DNA of 26,384 nucleotides from Symbiodinium natans (taxonomy: Eukaryota; Sar; Dinophyceae; Suessiales; Symbiodiniaceae). This document shows positions 1 through 8,705 of this stretch, piece by piece. The translations under genes were made by a program, and so were the position numbers. Each line of letters opens with the position of its first letter. Positions within the stretch are counted from its first letter, which is position 1. Location of the stretch: contig CAJNDS010002469.1 of the NCBI GenBank assembly GCA_905221605.1, positions 382,387 through 408,770 of the forward strand. The letters run 5' to 3'. The notes below the pieces were generated by a model that saw only the letters and a list, made by a program, of their open reading frames with translations, was not told the DNA's origin and searched no databases.

Positions 1-33
1 TCGGTTTAGGGTTTAGGGTTTAGGATTTAGGGC
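1..33 (+). repeat. Telomere-heptamer tract at the window edge
   Basis: Four to five TTTAGGG-like units, one of them TTTAGGA. The tract is probably the edge of a longer array cut by the window boundary. Confidence 0.8.
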
Positions 34-71
34 GAGATGCATGACTTTTCCGCCGCTGTAACTTCGAGCAG

Positions 72-118
72 TTTCGGCGTTGCGATCCTGAGAGGTTCCT
101 TTCCGTCCTATCACGAAA
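72..118 (+). CDS. Candidate exon, unknown protein
   Basis: After a CGAGCAG acceptor the frame starting at 73 reads FGVAILRGSFPSYHE with few rare-looking codons, and a GC dinucleotide at 119 could be the donor. The donor side is a short palindrome (GCTAGCC...GGGCTAGC, 119-138). The evidence is only frame and splice-like ends. The region 139-330 between this block and the next repeat shows nothing I can identify. Confidence 0.3.
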
Positions 119-330
119 GCTAGCCTCTGAGGGCTAGCGGAGTATCTTGCTTAAGCGAAGCTTACAACCTGAAGGGTATACAGGGCCCCCGGAGGCTCCG
201 CCACGAAACGCAGCAAACCCGGTCGATTTCCGGTGTGAAACACAGGTTTTGGGGAAACGGGCTGGCGTTCATTTCTTTCGTATATTGGGTGCAAATAACG
301 CCGTTTTCTGTGGATCCCAGGCCAAAAAAA

Positions 331-627
331 AGCCCCCCAAGAAAAGACTCAGAAGCCTTGCTGTTGACTTGAGTCCGGCGTCCCTCAAAGCTGCATTGGA
401 CAGGTTCCCCTGGTGAGTGCAACATTTGTTGTGGTGTCATGCGCTTCAAAAAAGAGCCCTCCGGAAGATGCTAACAGAAAAGCCCCCCAAGAAAAGACTC
501 AGAAGCCTTGATGTTGACTTGAGTCCGGCGTCCCTCAAAGCTGGATTGGACAGGTTCCCCTGGTGAGTGCAACATCTGTTGTGGTGTCATGCGTTTCAAA
601 AAAGAGCCCTCCGGAAGATGCTAGAAC
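331..627 (+). repeat. 150-bp tandem duplication carrying an exon-like segment
   Basis: Positions 331-474 recur at 481-624 with only a few substitutions, so the period is exactly 150 bp. Each copy holds a stretch reading PPKKRLRSL..DLSPASLKA.LDRFPW that ends at a textbook donor, CTG|GTGAGT. The first copy ends in GATGCTAACAG, which looks like a branch point plus acceptor. The second copy has GATGCTAGAAC there, so the acceptor is lost. Splicing copy 1 to copy 2 at these sites would create an in-frame TGA, so this may be a decayed exon-intron unit. Confidence 0.7.
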
Positions 628-1059
628 ACCGCAGAGCAAAGCAACACACCAACACATTGCCAGAAGGAATGCCACGTCAATATTGGCACCTGCGCCAGAA
701 AAAAGGTGACACGACCTGCTGCCTTTGCGTGTGCTTGTCCTTCTGCGTAGTTGATGCCATGTTGACGGAAGCTCTTCCGTGGGGGTACCTTAACTAGCTT
801 TCGTCCCAGGCCCTCACCCCCAAGTTGGTGTGAGGCAGACACGGGCACATGGTGAATCCCCGAAATTATGGAACCCTAAACCCCAAACCTTCAACCCTAA
901 ACCCTTTTGTGGGTACCCTAAGTAGAGGGGTTGCTGGATGACATTAACCCCAAAAGCGACCCGAATGTAGAGAACTGACCACATGATCAAGGCGAAGTGC
1001 AAAGAAGCGCATCGGATTAAGTTTAGGATTGTAGGGTTGAGGGTTTAGGGTTTAGGGTT
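628..1059. other. Low-information stretch with scattered heptamers
   Basis: There are a few degenerate CCCTAAA units (873-905) and TTTAGGG units (1040-1058). The segment 567-794 stays open on the plus strand but lacks convincing splice ends. Short coding-like strings near 935-1015 (LLDDINPKSDPNVEN, HMIKAKCKEAHRIK) lie in different frames and are not called. Confidence 0.4.
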
Positions 1060-1143
1060 AGCAAGAAGCAGGATCGCAAGCAACTGCTAACTACCCAAGT
1101 AGGCTTGAAGCCAGAAACTATGCACATGCCAGAGCTCCCTACA

Positions 1144-1440
1144 CCCTAAGCCCTAGCTACACCCTAAACCCTAAACCCTAAACCCTGAACCCTGAACCCT
1201 GAACCCTGAACCCCCCCATCCCAATTTCTGCGACTGGCCGCCAGGAGGTGGACAGTCAGTTCTGGCTGGCCATGATGCGCGCCTGCGCTCGGTGACATGA
1301 AACTCAAAACCCTAAACCCTCAACCTCAGTTCATCGTTCCGCCCTAAACCCTAAACCCTAAACCCTAATCCCTAATCCCTAAACCCCTAAACCCCTAAAC
1401 CCGAAACCCTACACCCTAAACCGTAAACCGTAAACCGTAA
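1144..1440 (-). repeat. CCCTAAA arrays with drifting variants
   Basis: Arrays on both sides of the 1245-1291 exon change gradually from CCCTAAA to CCCTGAA, CCCTAAT and CCGTAAA. Each variant sits in a run of three or four identical copies. This shows local unit spreading and not just random decay. Confidence 0.8.
1245..1291 (+). CDS. Candidate exon of gene A
   Basis: The acceptor GGCCGCCAG|GAG is followed by the open frame EVDSQFWLAMMRACA, whose third codon positions are mostly G or C, and then CG|GTGACA as donor. The left flank is a CCCTAAA/CCCTGAA array (1144-1210) and the right flank is CCCTAAA-rich (1308-1440). The product is unknown. Confidence 0.5.
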
Positions 1441-1504
1441 ACCGTTCTGAAATCTCTAAAACCCTAAGCCCTGCACGCTAAGCTGTAAGATAGTGGGTTG
1501 GCAG

Positions 1505-1535
1505 TTCAGTCAGCTCGTGGTTGAGGCCTTCCGGG
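1505..1535 (+). CDS. Candidate micro-exon of gene A
   Basis: TTGGCAG|TTC opens the frame FSQLVVEAFR, and a GT donor lies at 1536 (G|GTTTCAGG). The block is flanked by degenerate heptamers. It is very short, so support is weak. Confidence 0.33.
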
Positions 1536-1729
1536 GTTTCAGGGGTTTAGGTTTTAGGGTTTTAAGATTTGGGGTTTAGAGTTTAGGGCTTGCGGGTTTT
1601 GGGGTGTTCAGGCCTTGCAGGGTTTTTAGGGTTTCAGGGCTGCAGAGACTCAAAATTTGCAGGGTTTAGGGTCTAGTATCTTCGATTTTGATACGTTTGC
1701 ATCTCTGTCTTTTGGATCTTCTTGGACAG

Positions 1730-1814
1730 TATACTGCACCCTTATCATAAGGACCCCGAAACGGAACCCGAATTAGAGAACCACATGTTTTCATATGTGT
1801 ATTATGCACCTTGA
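1730..1814 (+). CDS. Candidate exon ending in a stop
   Basis: A pyrimidine-rich acceptor (TTTTGGATCTTCTTGGACAG) precedes an open frame containing ILHPYHKDPETEPELEN and MFSYVYYAP, then TGA at 1812-1814. It could be the last exon of a separate upstream gene or simply run past its donor. The stretch 1815-1980 shows no recognisable feature. Confidence 0.4.
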
Positions 1815-1980
1815 TGCAGCTTCTGGGCATGTTACCCTAGGATTTAGGGCTTACGGCCCCAGAGCTGCCCCAACGGACACCAACTCCATACATCCTAGTA
1901 GAGTAGGGAACCTTTAACTTTTTTGGGGTAGTATAATTCCTTATAGTCCCAAAGGTTAACCTTCAATTCCCCCAGGTTAC

Positions 1981-2135
1981 TGGACAACTAGGTCGTGAGG
2001 AGCTCAAGATACACTCACCAAAAGCAGCCCTATGAAATCCACCTTGTGACTTGGACGGGGTTACGACCCTTGATGCTCCTGAATGTACAAGGGACAATCC
2101 GTGTCAAGGCGTCCAAAGGAGGTTTAGGTTCAGGG
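1981..2135 (+). CDS. Coding-like block in two frames
   Basis: After CAATTCCCCCAG|G the first frame reads VTGQLGREELKIHSPKAA and then stops. The next frame continues as YEIHLVTWTGLRPLMLLN and VQGTIRVKASKGG. The frame change near 2030 suggests either an unseen short intron or a frameshift in a decaying gene. Confidence 0.35.
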
Positions 2136-2238
2136 TTCATGTATGAAAGCTTTAAGCTACGATTTCAAGCTCACTCGACCCCCTAAACTTTTTTGACGCT
2201 GTAAATCTGTAGGCCATCACACCCCTAGTAAGCCTGAG

Positions 2239-2320
2239 CTAAACCCTCTAGCCCTAAACCCTAAACCCTAGCCCTAAACCCTAAACCCTAGCCCTAAACC
2301 CTAAACCCTCCCCTAAGCCC
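2239..2320 (-). repeat. CCCTAAACCCTAGC compound array
   Basis: Here CCCTAAA heptamers alternate with CCCTAG units, giving a repeated CCCTAAACCCTAGC pattern. The plus-sense arrays at 2425-2490 alternate TTTAGGG with TTTGGGG in the same way. Confidence 0.75.
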
Positions 2321-2544
2321 TAAACCCAAACTTGACACTGTGGGTCCCGAGGTAGGGCCCCTGAGAGCTAAAGCTGGGGTACACTCTGCCTTGAGGTTTC
2401 TGTTGCATCCTGGGGTTTAATCCTGGGGTTTAGGGCTAGGGTTTAGGGTTTGGGGTTTAGGGTTTGGGGTTTAGGGTTTCGGGTCTAGGGTTTTGGGGTC
2501 AAATGTAGGGATATCTTTCAGAGGGCATTTAAGGGCCACCCCAG

Positions 2545-2620
2545 TAGAGGTGTTCAAGATCTTCGGGCATGGCGTGACAGGAACCGCACCCAGCGAGTCC
2601 CTTCTCAATTTAGGCACTAT
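2545..2620 (+). CDS. Candidate exon of gene A
   Basis: After CCCAGTAG the frame reads VFKIFGHGVTGTAPSES. The phrase resembles VFEVLGF in the block at 9755, but the two are too short to call a repeat. The donor is not obvious. Confidence 0.3.
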
Positions 2621-2889
2621 TTCTGCACCTCTACATGTACATAGTTTAGTTTAAGGATAATTCAACATGCCCTACACTCATAGCAGGGTATGCCCGAGAG
2701 GTATGTTGAACGCTGCTTAGATTTAGGCGGTCTCAAGTTTAGGGTTAAGGGTATATGTCGGGGTGCTTAGAATGAAGTCAGGTAGCCGGCATCAAGTCTT
2801 CCTGAGCCCTATTCCTAAACCCTAAACCTTGAGAAACCCTAATAAATCCTTAAACCCTAAACCCCAATTAACTGCGGGGCCCTTACCAG

Positions 2890-2951
2890 GTGCTGTGGAG
2901 ATAGCACCCTTGCTGTCGATCCTCGTCGTCTTGCTGTTGCTTGACTCCGCT
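2890..2951 (+). CDS. Candidate exon encoding a membrane segment
   Basis: The acceptor GGCCCTTACCAG|G is followed in phase by AVEIAPLLSILVVLLLLDSA, then the donor GTTTGGGTTTAGGG at 2952. The hydrophobic run of about 15 residues could be a transmembrane helix or signal anchor. The donor is the first unit of a telomeric array, an arrangement seen again at 5841 and 10906. Confidence 0.55.
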
Positions 2952-3224
2952 GTTTGGGTTTAGGGTTTAGGCTTTAGGGTTTGGGGTTTTAGGGTTCTAC
3001 TTTGGGCTTCAGGGCGCTTATAACCCCAATTCTTAGCTATACTTGCAAGCCCCCCCTGAGTCCTCGAAGTAGGTTATGAAGTAGACTTATCACTGGGGTT
3101 CGAAGTACCCATGTCTACATGCTGCTTCTTGAAAACTCAGTCCCTAAATCCTACACCCCAAACAACCCTAAACCCTCCTTGCGAGAATGTGCAGCCGACC
3201 CTAAACCCCAAGCCCCAAACCCTA

Positions 3225-3292
3225 ACCCTAAACCCTAAACCCTAAACCCCAAACCCTAAACCCTAAACCCTAAACCCTAAACCCTAAACCCT
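3225..3292 (-). repeat. CCCTAAA array
   Basis: About nine nearly perfect CCCTAAA units. A spacer of about 100 bp separates it from a TTTAGGG array at 3392-3431, so the spacer is framed by the two orientations in the order found at the ends of a chromosome. Confidence 0.9.
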
Positions 3293-3556
3293 GACAAGGC
3301 GGCCCCAGAGCCTGTAACGAACCCCTCTAGGATCCTAGCAATGAAAAGGGGCTGGAAAACACTCCTCACTTCAGGGCCCCTAAGCCCCATGGTTTAGGGT
3401 TTAGAGTTTAGGGTTTAGGGTTTAGGGTTTACACCCAAAAACCCTGTAAACCCCTATAAACCTATAAGCCCTAAGCCCCTGGCTACTAGAAAAAGAATAC
3501 ATCCGGGGCACCTGTGGCAGTACGGGCGACCCCACCTATTAAGTTTCAGGGTTCGT

Positions 3557-3606
3557 TTAGGGTTTAGGGTTTAGGGTTTGGGGTTTAGGGTTTAGGGTTT
3601 AGGGTT
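3557..3606 (+). repeat. TTTAGGG array abutting an exon
   Basis: About seven TTTAGGG units. The last one supplies the TTTAG that could serve as acceptor for the exon at 3603. Confidence 0.9.
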
Positions 3607-3693
3607 ATAACCGAACTGATCTTGCATTACATGAGCGGCCCCAGTTTGCTCGACCTTTCAAAGAGGCCAGAGGAAGGCGCCCTTGAAATCCTT
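3603..3693 (+). CDS. Candidate exon with a telomeric acceptor
   Basis: If the last unit of the preceding array gives TTTAG|GG, the frame reads GVITELILHYMSG, PSLLDLSKRPEEG and ALEIL, with a GC donor at 3694 (GCAACC). The frame is open for over 30 codons and has a normal protein-like composition, unlike the heptamer-derived reading on either side. The product is unknown. Confidence 0.52.
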
Positions 3694-4091
3694 GCAACCC
3701 ACTGCTAAGCCCTAAGCTTGGCATCTCCAACACCCTAAGCCCCCAACCATTGCTTATAGGGTTTAGGGTTTAGGGTTTCGGGTTCCGGGTTTCGGGTTTC
3801 GGGTTGGGCTCAAAGTTGTCTTGAGTTCGGGGCCTTATGGCTTGTAGCTTAGCACCCCTGATTTGGCTTCGAGTTCCCTCAGAGCTGCCCCACCTCATGA
3901 AGGGGGGTTTGATGGATTTTAGTTGAAGGTCATTTTGTGATCAACCCCTAAACCCAACCCCCCTAAACCCCTAAACCCCAAACCCCAAACCCTAAACCCT
4001 AAACCCTCCAACCTCGAGGTGAGGAAGACGTTGCCTTCTTCGGACCCTTTTCGTCCAGAGCTTCGGGGATTAGGGTTTAGGTTTCCTGCAG

Positions 4092-4133
4092 GCTTCTGGG
4101 TTGAATGGCCGCATGCTCGCTCAGCCCTATTAA
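4092..4133 (+). CDS. Candidate exon of gene A
   Basis: The strong acceptor GTTTCCTGCAG|GC is followed by FWVEWPHARSALL and a possible GC donor at 4134. A coding-like stretch (EVRKTLPSSDPFRPELRG) just upstream near 4020-4070 is less well bounded. Confidence 0.45.
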   Translation, partial: ASGLNGRMLAQPY

Positions 4134-4199
4134 GCACCCTAAACCCTACACCCAAAAACCTAAACCCTAAACCTTAAAGCCCATTTTTTCTCCTTTGAG

Positions 4200-4248
4200 G
4201 CTCCTCTGGCCCATCATCTCCGCGGCACCTGCCCTGCACATCACGGCG
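4200..4248 (+). CDS. Candidate exon of gene A
   Basis: A long pyrimidine run (CCATTTTTTCTCCTTTGAG) forms the acceptor, and the frame reads LLWPIISAAPALHITA. GA and GC donors are possible at 4249 and 4246. Codon third positions are mostly C or G. Confidence 0.5.
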
Positions 4249-4324
4249 GATCCTTAGACTGACAGCTGTTGTCAAGGGTTTGGTGCTTAGGGTTTTAGAG
4301 CATCGCAGGGTTTAGGTTTTCCTT

Positions 4325-4410
4325 TTAGGGCTTTCGGGCTTTAGGGCTTTAGGGCTTTAGGGCTTTAGGGCTTTAGGGCTTTAGGGCTTTAGGGCTTTAG
4401 GGTTTAGGGC
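4325..4410 (+). repeat. 9-bp variant telomere-like array (GGGCTTTAG)
   Basis: Eight to nine perfect copies of a 9-mer, TTTAGGGCT, that extends the heptamer by two bases. It is followed by plain TTTAGGG. This shows that new unit lengths arise and homogenise locally. Confidence 0.85.
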
Positions 4411-4439
4411 TCTGTAGGCCCTAAGCCGAGCAGAAAGAG

Positions 4440-4539
4440 CTCTCATGATGTGCCCAAGCAAGGATCGCTTTGCCATGATGCCCCTGGAGTCCCCTGCGGT
4501 GGTTGCGCTGCGCCGGATACAGGACTGTTGGCTTGTCAG
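4440..4539 (+). CDS. Strong candidate exon of gene A
   Basis: The frame includes LMMCPSKDRFAMMPLESP and AVVALRRIQDCWLV, and ends at CAG|GTGCTGGG. The start is one of three AG dinucleotides at 4432-4439. The composition is protein-like, and the next bases run straight into a GGGTTTCA array. I do not recognise the family. Confidence 0.6.
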
Positions 4540-4546
4540 GTGCTGG

Positions 4547-4618
4547 GTTTGAGGGTTTCAGGGTTTCAGGGTTTCAGGGTTTCAGGGTTTCAGGGTTTCA
4601 GGGTTCAGGGTTCAGGGT
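4547..4618 (+). repeat. GGGTTTCA 8-bp array
   Basis: Seven copies of an octamer derived from the telomere heptamer. A (TG)n run (4637-4659) and a G-rich stretch (4677-4703) follow. Confidence 0.85.
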
Positions 4619-4703
4619 CAGGGGGTTGATCGAAGCTGTATGTGTGTGTGTGTGTGTGTTTTTTATGTTTTTTTTTTGGGGGGGGGCGGGAGGGGGGCGG
4701 GGA

Positions 4704-4846
4704 GGCTCTATCGAGTGGATCCCTGTTGTTTATGAAAACCCAAAGAGGCCCAAAATGGGCTGCTTTTTGTTTCGGGCAATTTGTCGATGAAATCCCGTAT
4801 CCTTCATGCGTGCCCAACATCATCATCCAAGCGTGTAGCCCAAAGC
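4704..4846 (+). CDS. Coding-like block, frame uncertain
   Basis: Two plus-strand frames are plausible: IEWIPVVYENPKRPKMGC, and a longer one with LLFMKTQRGPKWAAF and FVDEIPYPSCVPNIIIQ. I cannot choose between them, and a frameshift near 4765 would join them. From 4847 to 5140 there is little besides low-complexity C/A-rich sequence. Confidence 0.35.
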
Positions 4847-5149
4847 CCTCAAGCCCCTAAACCCTATGTCCTGAGCAGCACATGATTCAGGAATGACGTG
4901 AGACAGTCGTGAGAACACTCGGTTAGCTTCGCTTGCCCACATTGGGTTTAGGATTTTTTAAGGGGGGGAATAGTTGAATCTTTGTCGGTACACCACAAAC
5001 CTCAGACCCTCGCCCCCCCAACACTAAAAAACAACGCAACAAACTCCACCAGGCTCATGGGCGCCCCCTCATTCCCCCCTCTCGCCCCCGGCCAGAAAAA
5101 ATACTACAAAAAGGCAAAACAGCAACAAACAACAAAGCACTTTCAACAG

Positions 5150-5215
5150 GATCGCTTCCCAATGGGAATCCTGCACCTTGTGCAGCAGCTGTGTTCTGCA
5201 GGGTTGCCGGTTTGG
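5150..5215 (+). CDS. Strong candidate exon of gene A
   Basis: CACTTTCAACAG|GAT opens DRFPMGILHLVQQLCSAG then LPVW, with the donor TGG|GTTTGG at 5216. Both splice ends fit, and the exon starts with G, as every gene B acceptor exon does. Confidence 0.6.
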
Positions 5216-5589
5216 GTTTGGGGGGGGGCTAGAGGGCTATTCAGCTACCATTGGTATTTCGCGTAGCTCATACTTATGTCGGGGGTCATTGGGGGAGGGC
5301 CTTGGTGAGTTAGTTGCTGGTTCTTCGTAGGGTTTAGGGCTTAGGTACCCGGCATAATCAACGGGTGGCTTGCTGCTTCTCTTCAATCCTCAAACCCAAA
5401 CCCAAAACCTCATGGTCTGAGATTTTCTAAAGGAGTTGTAGTTCCCAAGAGCGCGAGGGTTCAGGGTGTGGGGTTTAGGGCTTAGGATTTAGGATGTTAA
5501 GAGGGTTAAGAGCTTATAGGGGCCAATAGCCCGAAACCCCGAGGCCCAAAAGCCCTCAATCAATTAAGGCTTCTAACGAGGGGTTAGGT

Positions 5590-5690
5590 AGTGAGGGGCA
5601 CAGAAGGACTGTAGACTCTAGAGAAACCCAACTGCCCATCGATGGAGCGCCACCTGTCGGGTCTTCCTCTGAATCTCCTAAGACCTCAAA
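5590..5690 (+). CDS. Weak coding-like block
   Basis: One frame reads TLEKPNCPSMERHLS before a GTCTTCC donor; another stays open longer (VDSRETQLPIDGAPPVGS). The block lies just before the CCCTAAA array at 5697-5770. It is not resolved. Confidence 0.28.
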
Positions 5691-5794
5691 AACTAATCCC
5701 TAAACCCTAAACCCTAAACCCTAAACCCTAAACCCTAAACCCCTAAACCCCTAAACCCTAAACCCCTAAACCCCAAAACCCTGGCAGCCTCCAG

Positions 5795-5840
5795 GTCTCC
5801 CTTTGAAATCCTGGTCTCGGCACCTGAGCAGCCAGAGGCG
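5795..5840 (+). CDS. Candidate exon with telomeric donor
   Basis: The acceptor GGCAGCCTCCAG|G leads into SPFEILVSAPEQPEA, which ends exactly at |GTTTAGGG (5841). A CCCTAAA array lies to the left and a TTTAGGG/TTTGGGG array of about 300 bp to the right. The exon therefore fills the gap between two oppositely oriented arrays. Confidence 0.6.
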
Positions 5841-6474
5841 GTTTAGGGTTTGGGGTTTAGGGTTTAGGGTTTGGGGTTTAGGGTTTAGGGTTTAGGGTTT
5901 GGGGTTTAGAGTTTGGGGTTAAGGGTCTAGGGGTTTCATGTGCAAGGGTTTAGGGTTTTGGGTTTAGGGTTTAGGGTTTAGGGTTTAGGGTTTAGGGTCT
6001 AGGGCTTTCATGTTCAAGGGTTTAGGGTTTAGGGTTTAGGGTTTGGGTCTAAGGGTTTCATGTTCAAGGGTTTAGGGTTTTGGGTTTAGGGTTTACGGTT
6101 TAGGGTCTAGGGGTTTCATGTTCAAGGGTTTAGGGTTTAGGGTTTAGGGTTTGGTGTAATATCAAGCCCCCCCCCCCCCCCCCCCCCTTGTGCTTCAACC
6201 CCCAACCCTGAACCCTCAACATTAAACCCCAGCACCCGAAACCCGAAACCCTTGAACATGAAACCCCTAGACCCTAAACCCTAGACCCTAAACCCAAAAC
6301 CCTAAACCCTAAACCCTAAACCCTAAATTCCAACCCCTAAACCCTAAACCTAAGCCCTAAACCCTAAACCCTAAACCCTAAACCCTAAACCCTAAACCCT
6401 AAACCCTAAACCCTAAACCCTAAACCCTAAACCCTAAACCCTAAACCCTAAACCCTAAACCCTAAACCTATTGG
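5841..6474. repeat. Large imperfect palindrome of telomeric arrays around a 21-C run
   Basis: 5841-6154 holds TTTAGGG units interrupted four times by a spacer like TCTAGGGGTTTCATGTTCAA. After a C21 run (6167-6187) the sequence becomes CCCTAAA, and 6249-6274 contains the reverse complement of that same spacer. About 18 uninterrupted CCCTAAA units close the block (6356-6468). Confidence 0.85.
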
Positions 6475-6481
6475 GCTTGAG

Positions 6482-6555
6482 GCAGCCGAAGTCAACACTG
6501 GTCACAGGGTTTTGTGGCTGGTGTTATTGGGTGCTGATCTTGTCAGAAATTTGGG
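6482..6555 (+). CDS. Candidate exon of gene A
   Basis: GGGCTTGAG|GCA opens AAEVNTGHRVLWLVLLGADL then VRNL. A GT donor occurs at 6556 (GTTTGCGGG) or earlier at 6542. The central hydrophobic part could be a short membrane or core segment. Confidence 0.5.
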
Positions 6556-6687
6556 GTTTGCGGGTTTGGAGACTTAGGGTTTAGGGTTTAGGTTTTAGGG
6601 TTTCGGGTTTAGGGATTCAATTTCCGGGTTTCATCCAAAGTCCTTCGGAACCCCCTTAGCTAGAAGCCACCCTTCTTCCGGCTGCAG

Positions 6688-7641
6688 GATCTCGTCGTCA
6701 CGGAGGAGTTGCGGAGCGTGATCGCAGCTGTGGGCACAAGCCTCAGATTCCATCGGATGAAGACTCGCACCCCTAAGGTTGAAACCCTAAAGGTTCCCTT
6801 CATGTACTGGTAATATGGCCCTTGTAATACTACCTTAGGAATCTTAAGAACAAAGTCCCCATACCCAAGGGGACAACCTTGAGGGCCCAAGGTGGAACCC
6901 CTAGATTCAAGGGTCCCTTAAGGGAGAGGGGGGGGGTTCAATGAGGGGTTATGTGACTCAAGGTTCTCTGATTCTCTTCCTTAACACTCCCGAAGGTTCC
7001 GAATAGGTACCTGCCCGAACTCTAAAACCTAGACCCCCCATGAACCGAATCCTTGAGCTACCCTATAATCAGAACCCCCTTCGCTTAAGCTACCCTAAAC
7101 CCTAAACCCTAAACCCTAAACTCTAAACCCTAAACCCGAAACCCGAAACCCTAAACCCTAAACCCTAAACCCTCCTTCTCCAGGGCAGCGGGATCTGCGT
7201 CCTGCCCTCGCTGCCCTCGGCCCCGAAGCCGAGGCTTGAGTTTAGGGTTTATAGGGTTTTCGGGGGGTTTAGGGTTTAGGGGTTTGGGGTTTAGGGTTTA
7301 GGGTTTAGGGTTAGGGTTTAGGATGTAGGGTTTAGGATTTAGGGTTTAGGGTTTAGGGTTTAGGGTTTAGGATTAGGGTTTAGGGTTTAGGGTTTGGGCT
7401 GCTCTCTGTTCCAGCCTTTGCCTTCTAGACCTCAGGGTACCAAGATGAGGCTCACCCTGATCGATGAGCCAGCCAGGTCTCCGTTTTGGTACTACGTCGT
7501 TCTATGTGCCACTCCATACGTAGCTACCCATGACGCGAAGGTGTTCCCCAAACCCTAACCCCTAAACCCGAAACCTTGAACCCTAAACCCTACATAAGGG
7601 GCCAGGTGCCTGAATGGTTCTTACTTGGGCGCCCGAGTCGC
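6688..7641 (+). CDS. Four phase-compatible exons of gene A
   Basis: Exons 6688-6766, 7184-7233, 7436-7540 and 7606 to about 7641 join without a stop. Exon one follows CTTCTTCCGGCTGCAG and reads DLVVTEELRSVIAAVG then TSLRFHRMKTR. Exon two follows TCCTTCTCCAG and reads QRDLRPALAALGPEAE. Exon three reads GTKMRLTLIDEPARSP, FWYYVVLCATPYV and ATHDAK. Exon four reads VPEWFLLGRPS. The donors are GC, GC and GT, and the third intron begins GTG like the exon after it (GTGTTC/GTGCCT). A GT donor at 6778 is an alternative end of exon one. The introns hold telomeric arrays at 7092-7172 and 7240-7398. The family is unknown; the end of the last exon is uncertain. Confidence 0.65.
7240..7398 (+). repeat. TTTAGGG array inside a gene A intron
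   Basis: About 20 units with occasional variants (TTTAGGA, TTAGGG). It lies between the exons ending at 7233 and starting at 7436, so it would be transcribed as UUUAGGG RNA. Confidence 0.85.
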
Positions 7642-7771
7642 CAACAAAAAAAAACCTGAACCGAACGATAAGAGCCGCGTGAGATGGAATGCAACAAAGA
7701 CACCAGCCGGGGGGTAAGGAGACACCAGCCGCGGGGTAGGGTTTGGGGTTTGGGGGTTTCGGGGTTCTGGA

Positions 7772-7888
7772 TTGTCTGAACAAGCCACAATCGGCGCCAT
7801 GAAGGGACTTGCATCGCTCCGATATGCTCGTGCAGGGAGGCCGGAGGCCCCAAGCTTGCTCCAGCTTTCATTGAGCCCGATTGGGGGT
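7772..7888 (+). CDS. Coding-like block
   Basis: The plus frame reads LSEQATIGAMKGLASLRYAR and then AGRPEAPSLLQLSLSP without a stop until 7891. No clear acceptor precedes it. Confidence 0.35.
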
Positions 7889-7899
7889 TTTTGTTAGTC

Positions 7900-8330
7900 C
7901 GCGGGCCCCAAAAAAACACGATTTTCCCGCCTCAACTGCATTGTCGTACAGAGGTTTTCCCCGATTTCAAGCTTGCACGCTACTTGAGCTAAGCCCGAAG
8001 CATTTTGCGTCTGACCTTTGAGCGGCATTGAGGTCGCAGCAAGATAGGAGTAGAGAGTCTGAGTACAGTGACATCCAGTACTTCTTGCCATTCTGATGGA
8101 GAAGAGACATGGGCAATTCCCACGGCCGCCATGATCTTGAACGATGGGAAAGCCACGGCGGCACGCACAGGTCCGCCCAGGCTGTGAAGGTATCCTCTCG
8201 ATCCACCGCGACAGCAATGACGCGAGACCACGACGGGTTCTTCAAAGGGCTGAACTGGAACCCAGAAATGTAGCCGTGCGGGCTGCTCTGCTGAAAACAC
8301 CTAAAGCCCTGCCGCCCACAACATGAGAAG
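7900..8330. CDS. Heptamer-free coding-like island, strand unresolved
   Basis: This is the longest early stretch without telomeric units. On the minus strand one frame is open from 8374 to 7967 and includes GYISGFQFSPLKNPSWSR; another contains AFPSFKIMAAVGIAHVSS. On the plus strand a frame contains MTRDHDGFFKGLNWNPEM. Several simultaneous open frames are typical of high-GC coding DNA, but I cannot decide which is real or whether a frameshift is present. Confidence 0.3.
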
Positions 8331-8345
8331 CATTTAGGGTTCCGC

Positions 8346-8705
8346 GTGGTAGAAAAACCCCGGGAAGCCCCCAAAGGACTTGGAGTTCAGGACCAAAAAA
8401 GCCTGGAACTCAAATCCCACCACCCACCCCCCCCCCCCCATGCCAGCCCTGGCCCAAAAGCCTTAAGCCGACCCCAACACCCCTTGAGCCCCAATGAGCT
8501 CCACCACCCCCCCCCCCCTTCCCCGGCCCCTCCCCTACGACTCAAGCCTGAAACCTTCGAAGGTCCAAACTCGAAACATTCAACTCTGGAGTCTCAGCCG
8601 TCGAGACGCGACGTCAAGCGTCACCAAATGCACCTGGCAAAACTGGCGCCGGTTTTGGGACGTCAAAAGCTGTCAGTAAACCCCGCCCCCGCCCTCCGGC
8701 TCTGA
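8346..8705 (+). CDS. Open region with proline-rich part, uncertain
   Basis: This frame stays open for about 120 codons. The first part is proline-rich low complexity produced by C runs (8420-8440, 8508-8520). The last third (RRDVKRHQMHLAKLAP) looks more like protein, but a second frame there (SVTKCTWQNWRRFWDVKS) looks equally good. I infer at most one exon near 8590-8680. From 8710 to 9000 there are only degenerate CCCTAAA and CCCTTGA units. Confidence 0.3.
   Translation: MVEKPREAPKGLGVQDQKSLELKSHHPPPPPHASPGPKALSRPQHPLSPNELHHPPPPSPAPPLRLKPETFEGPNSKHSTLESQPSRRDVKRHQMHLAKLAPVLGRQKLSVNPAPALRL

Noticed and set aside
1-33. A true chromosome end
   Set aside because: The tract is short, reads TTTAGGG at the left edge (a left telomere would read CCCTAAA), and similar arrays in both orientations recur throughout the window.
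4503-4860. Small genes across the TG and G runs
   Set aside because: These readings are mostly translated GGGTTTCA repeats, (TG)n and G runs. Only the parts at 4440-4539 and perhaps 4704-4846 look coding.
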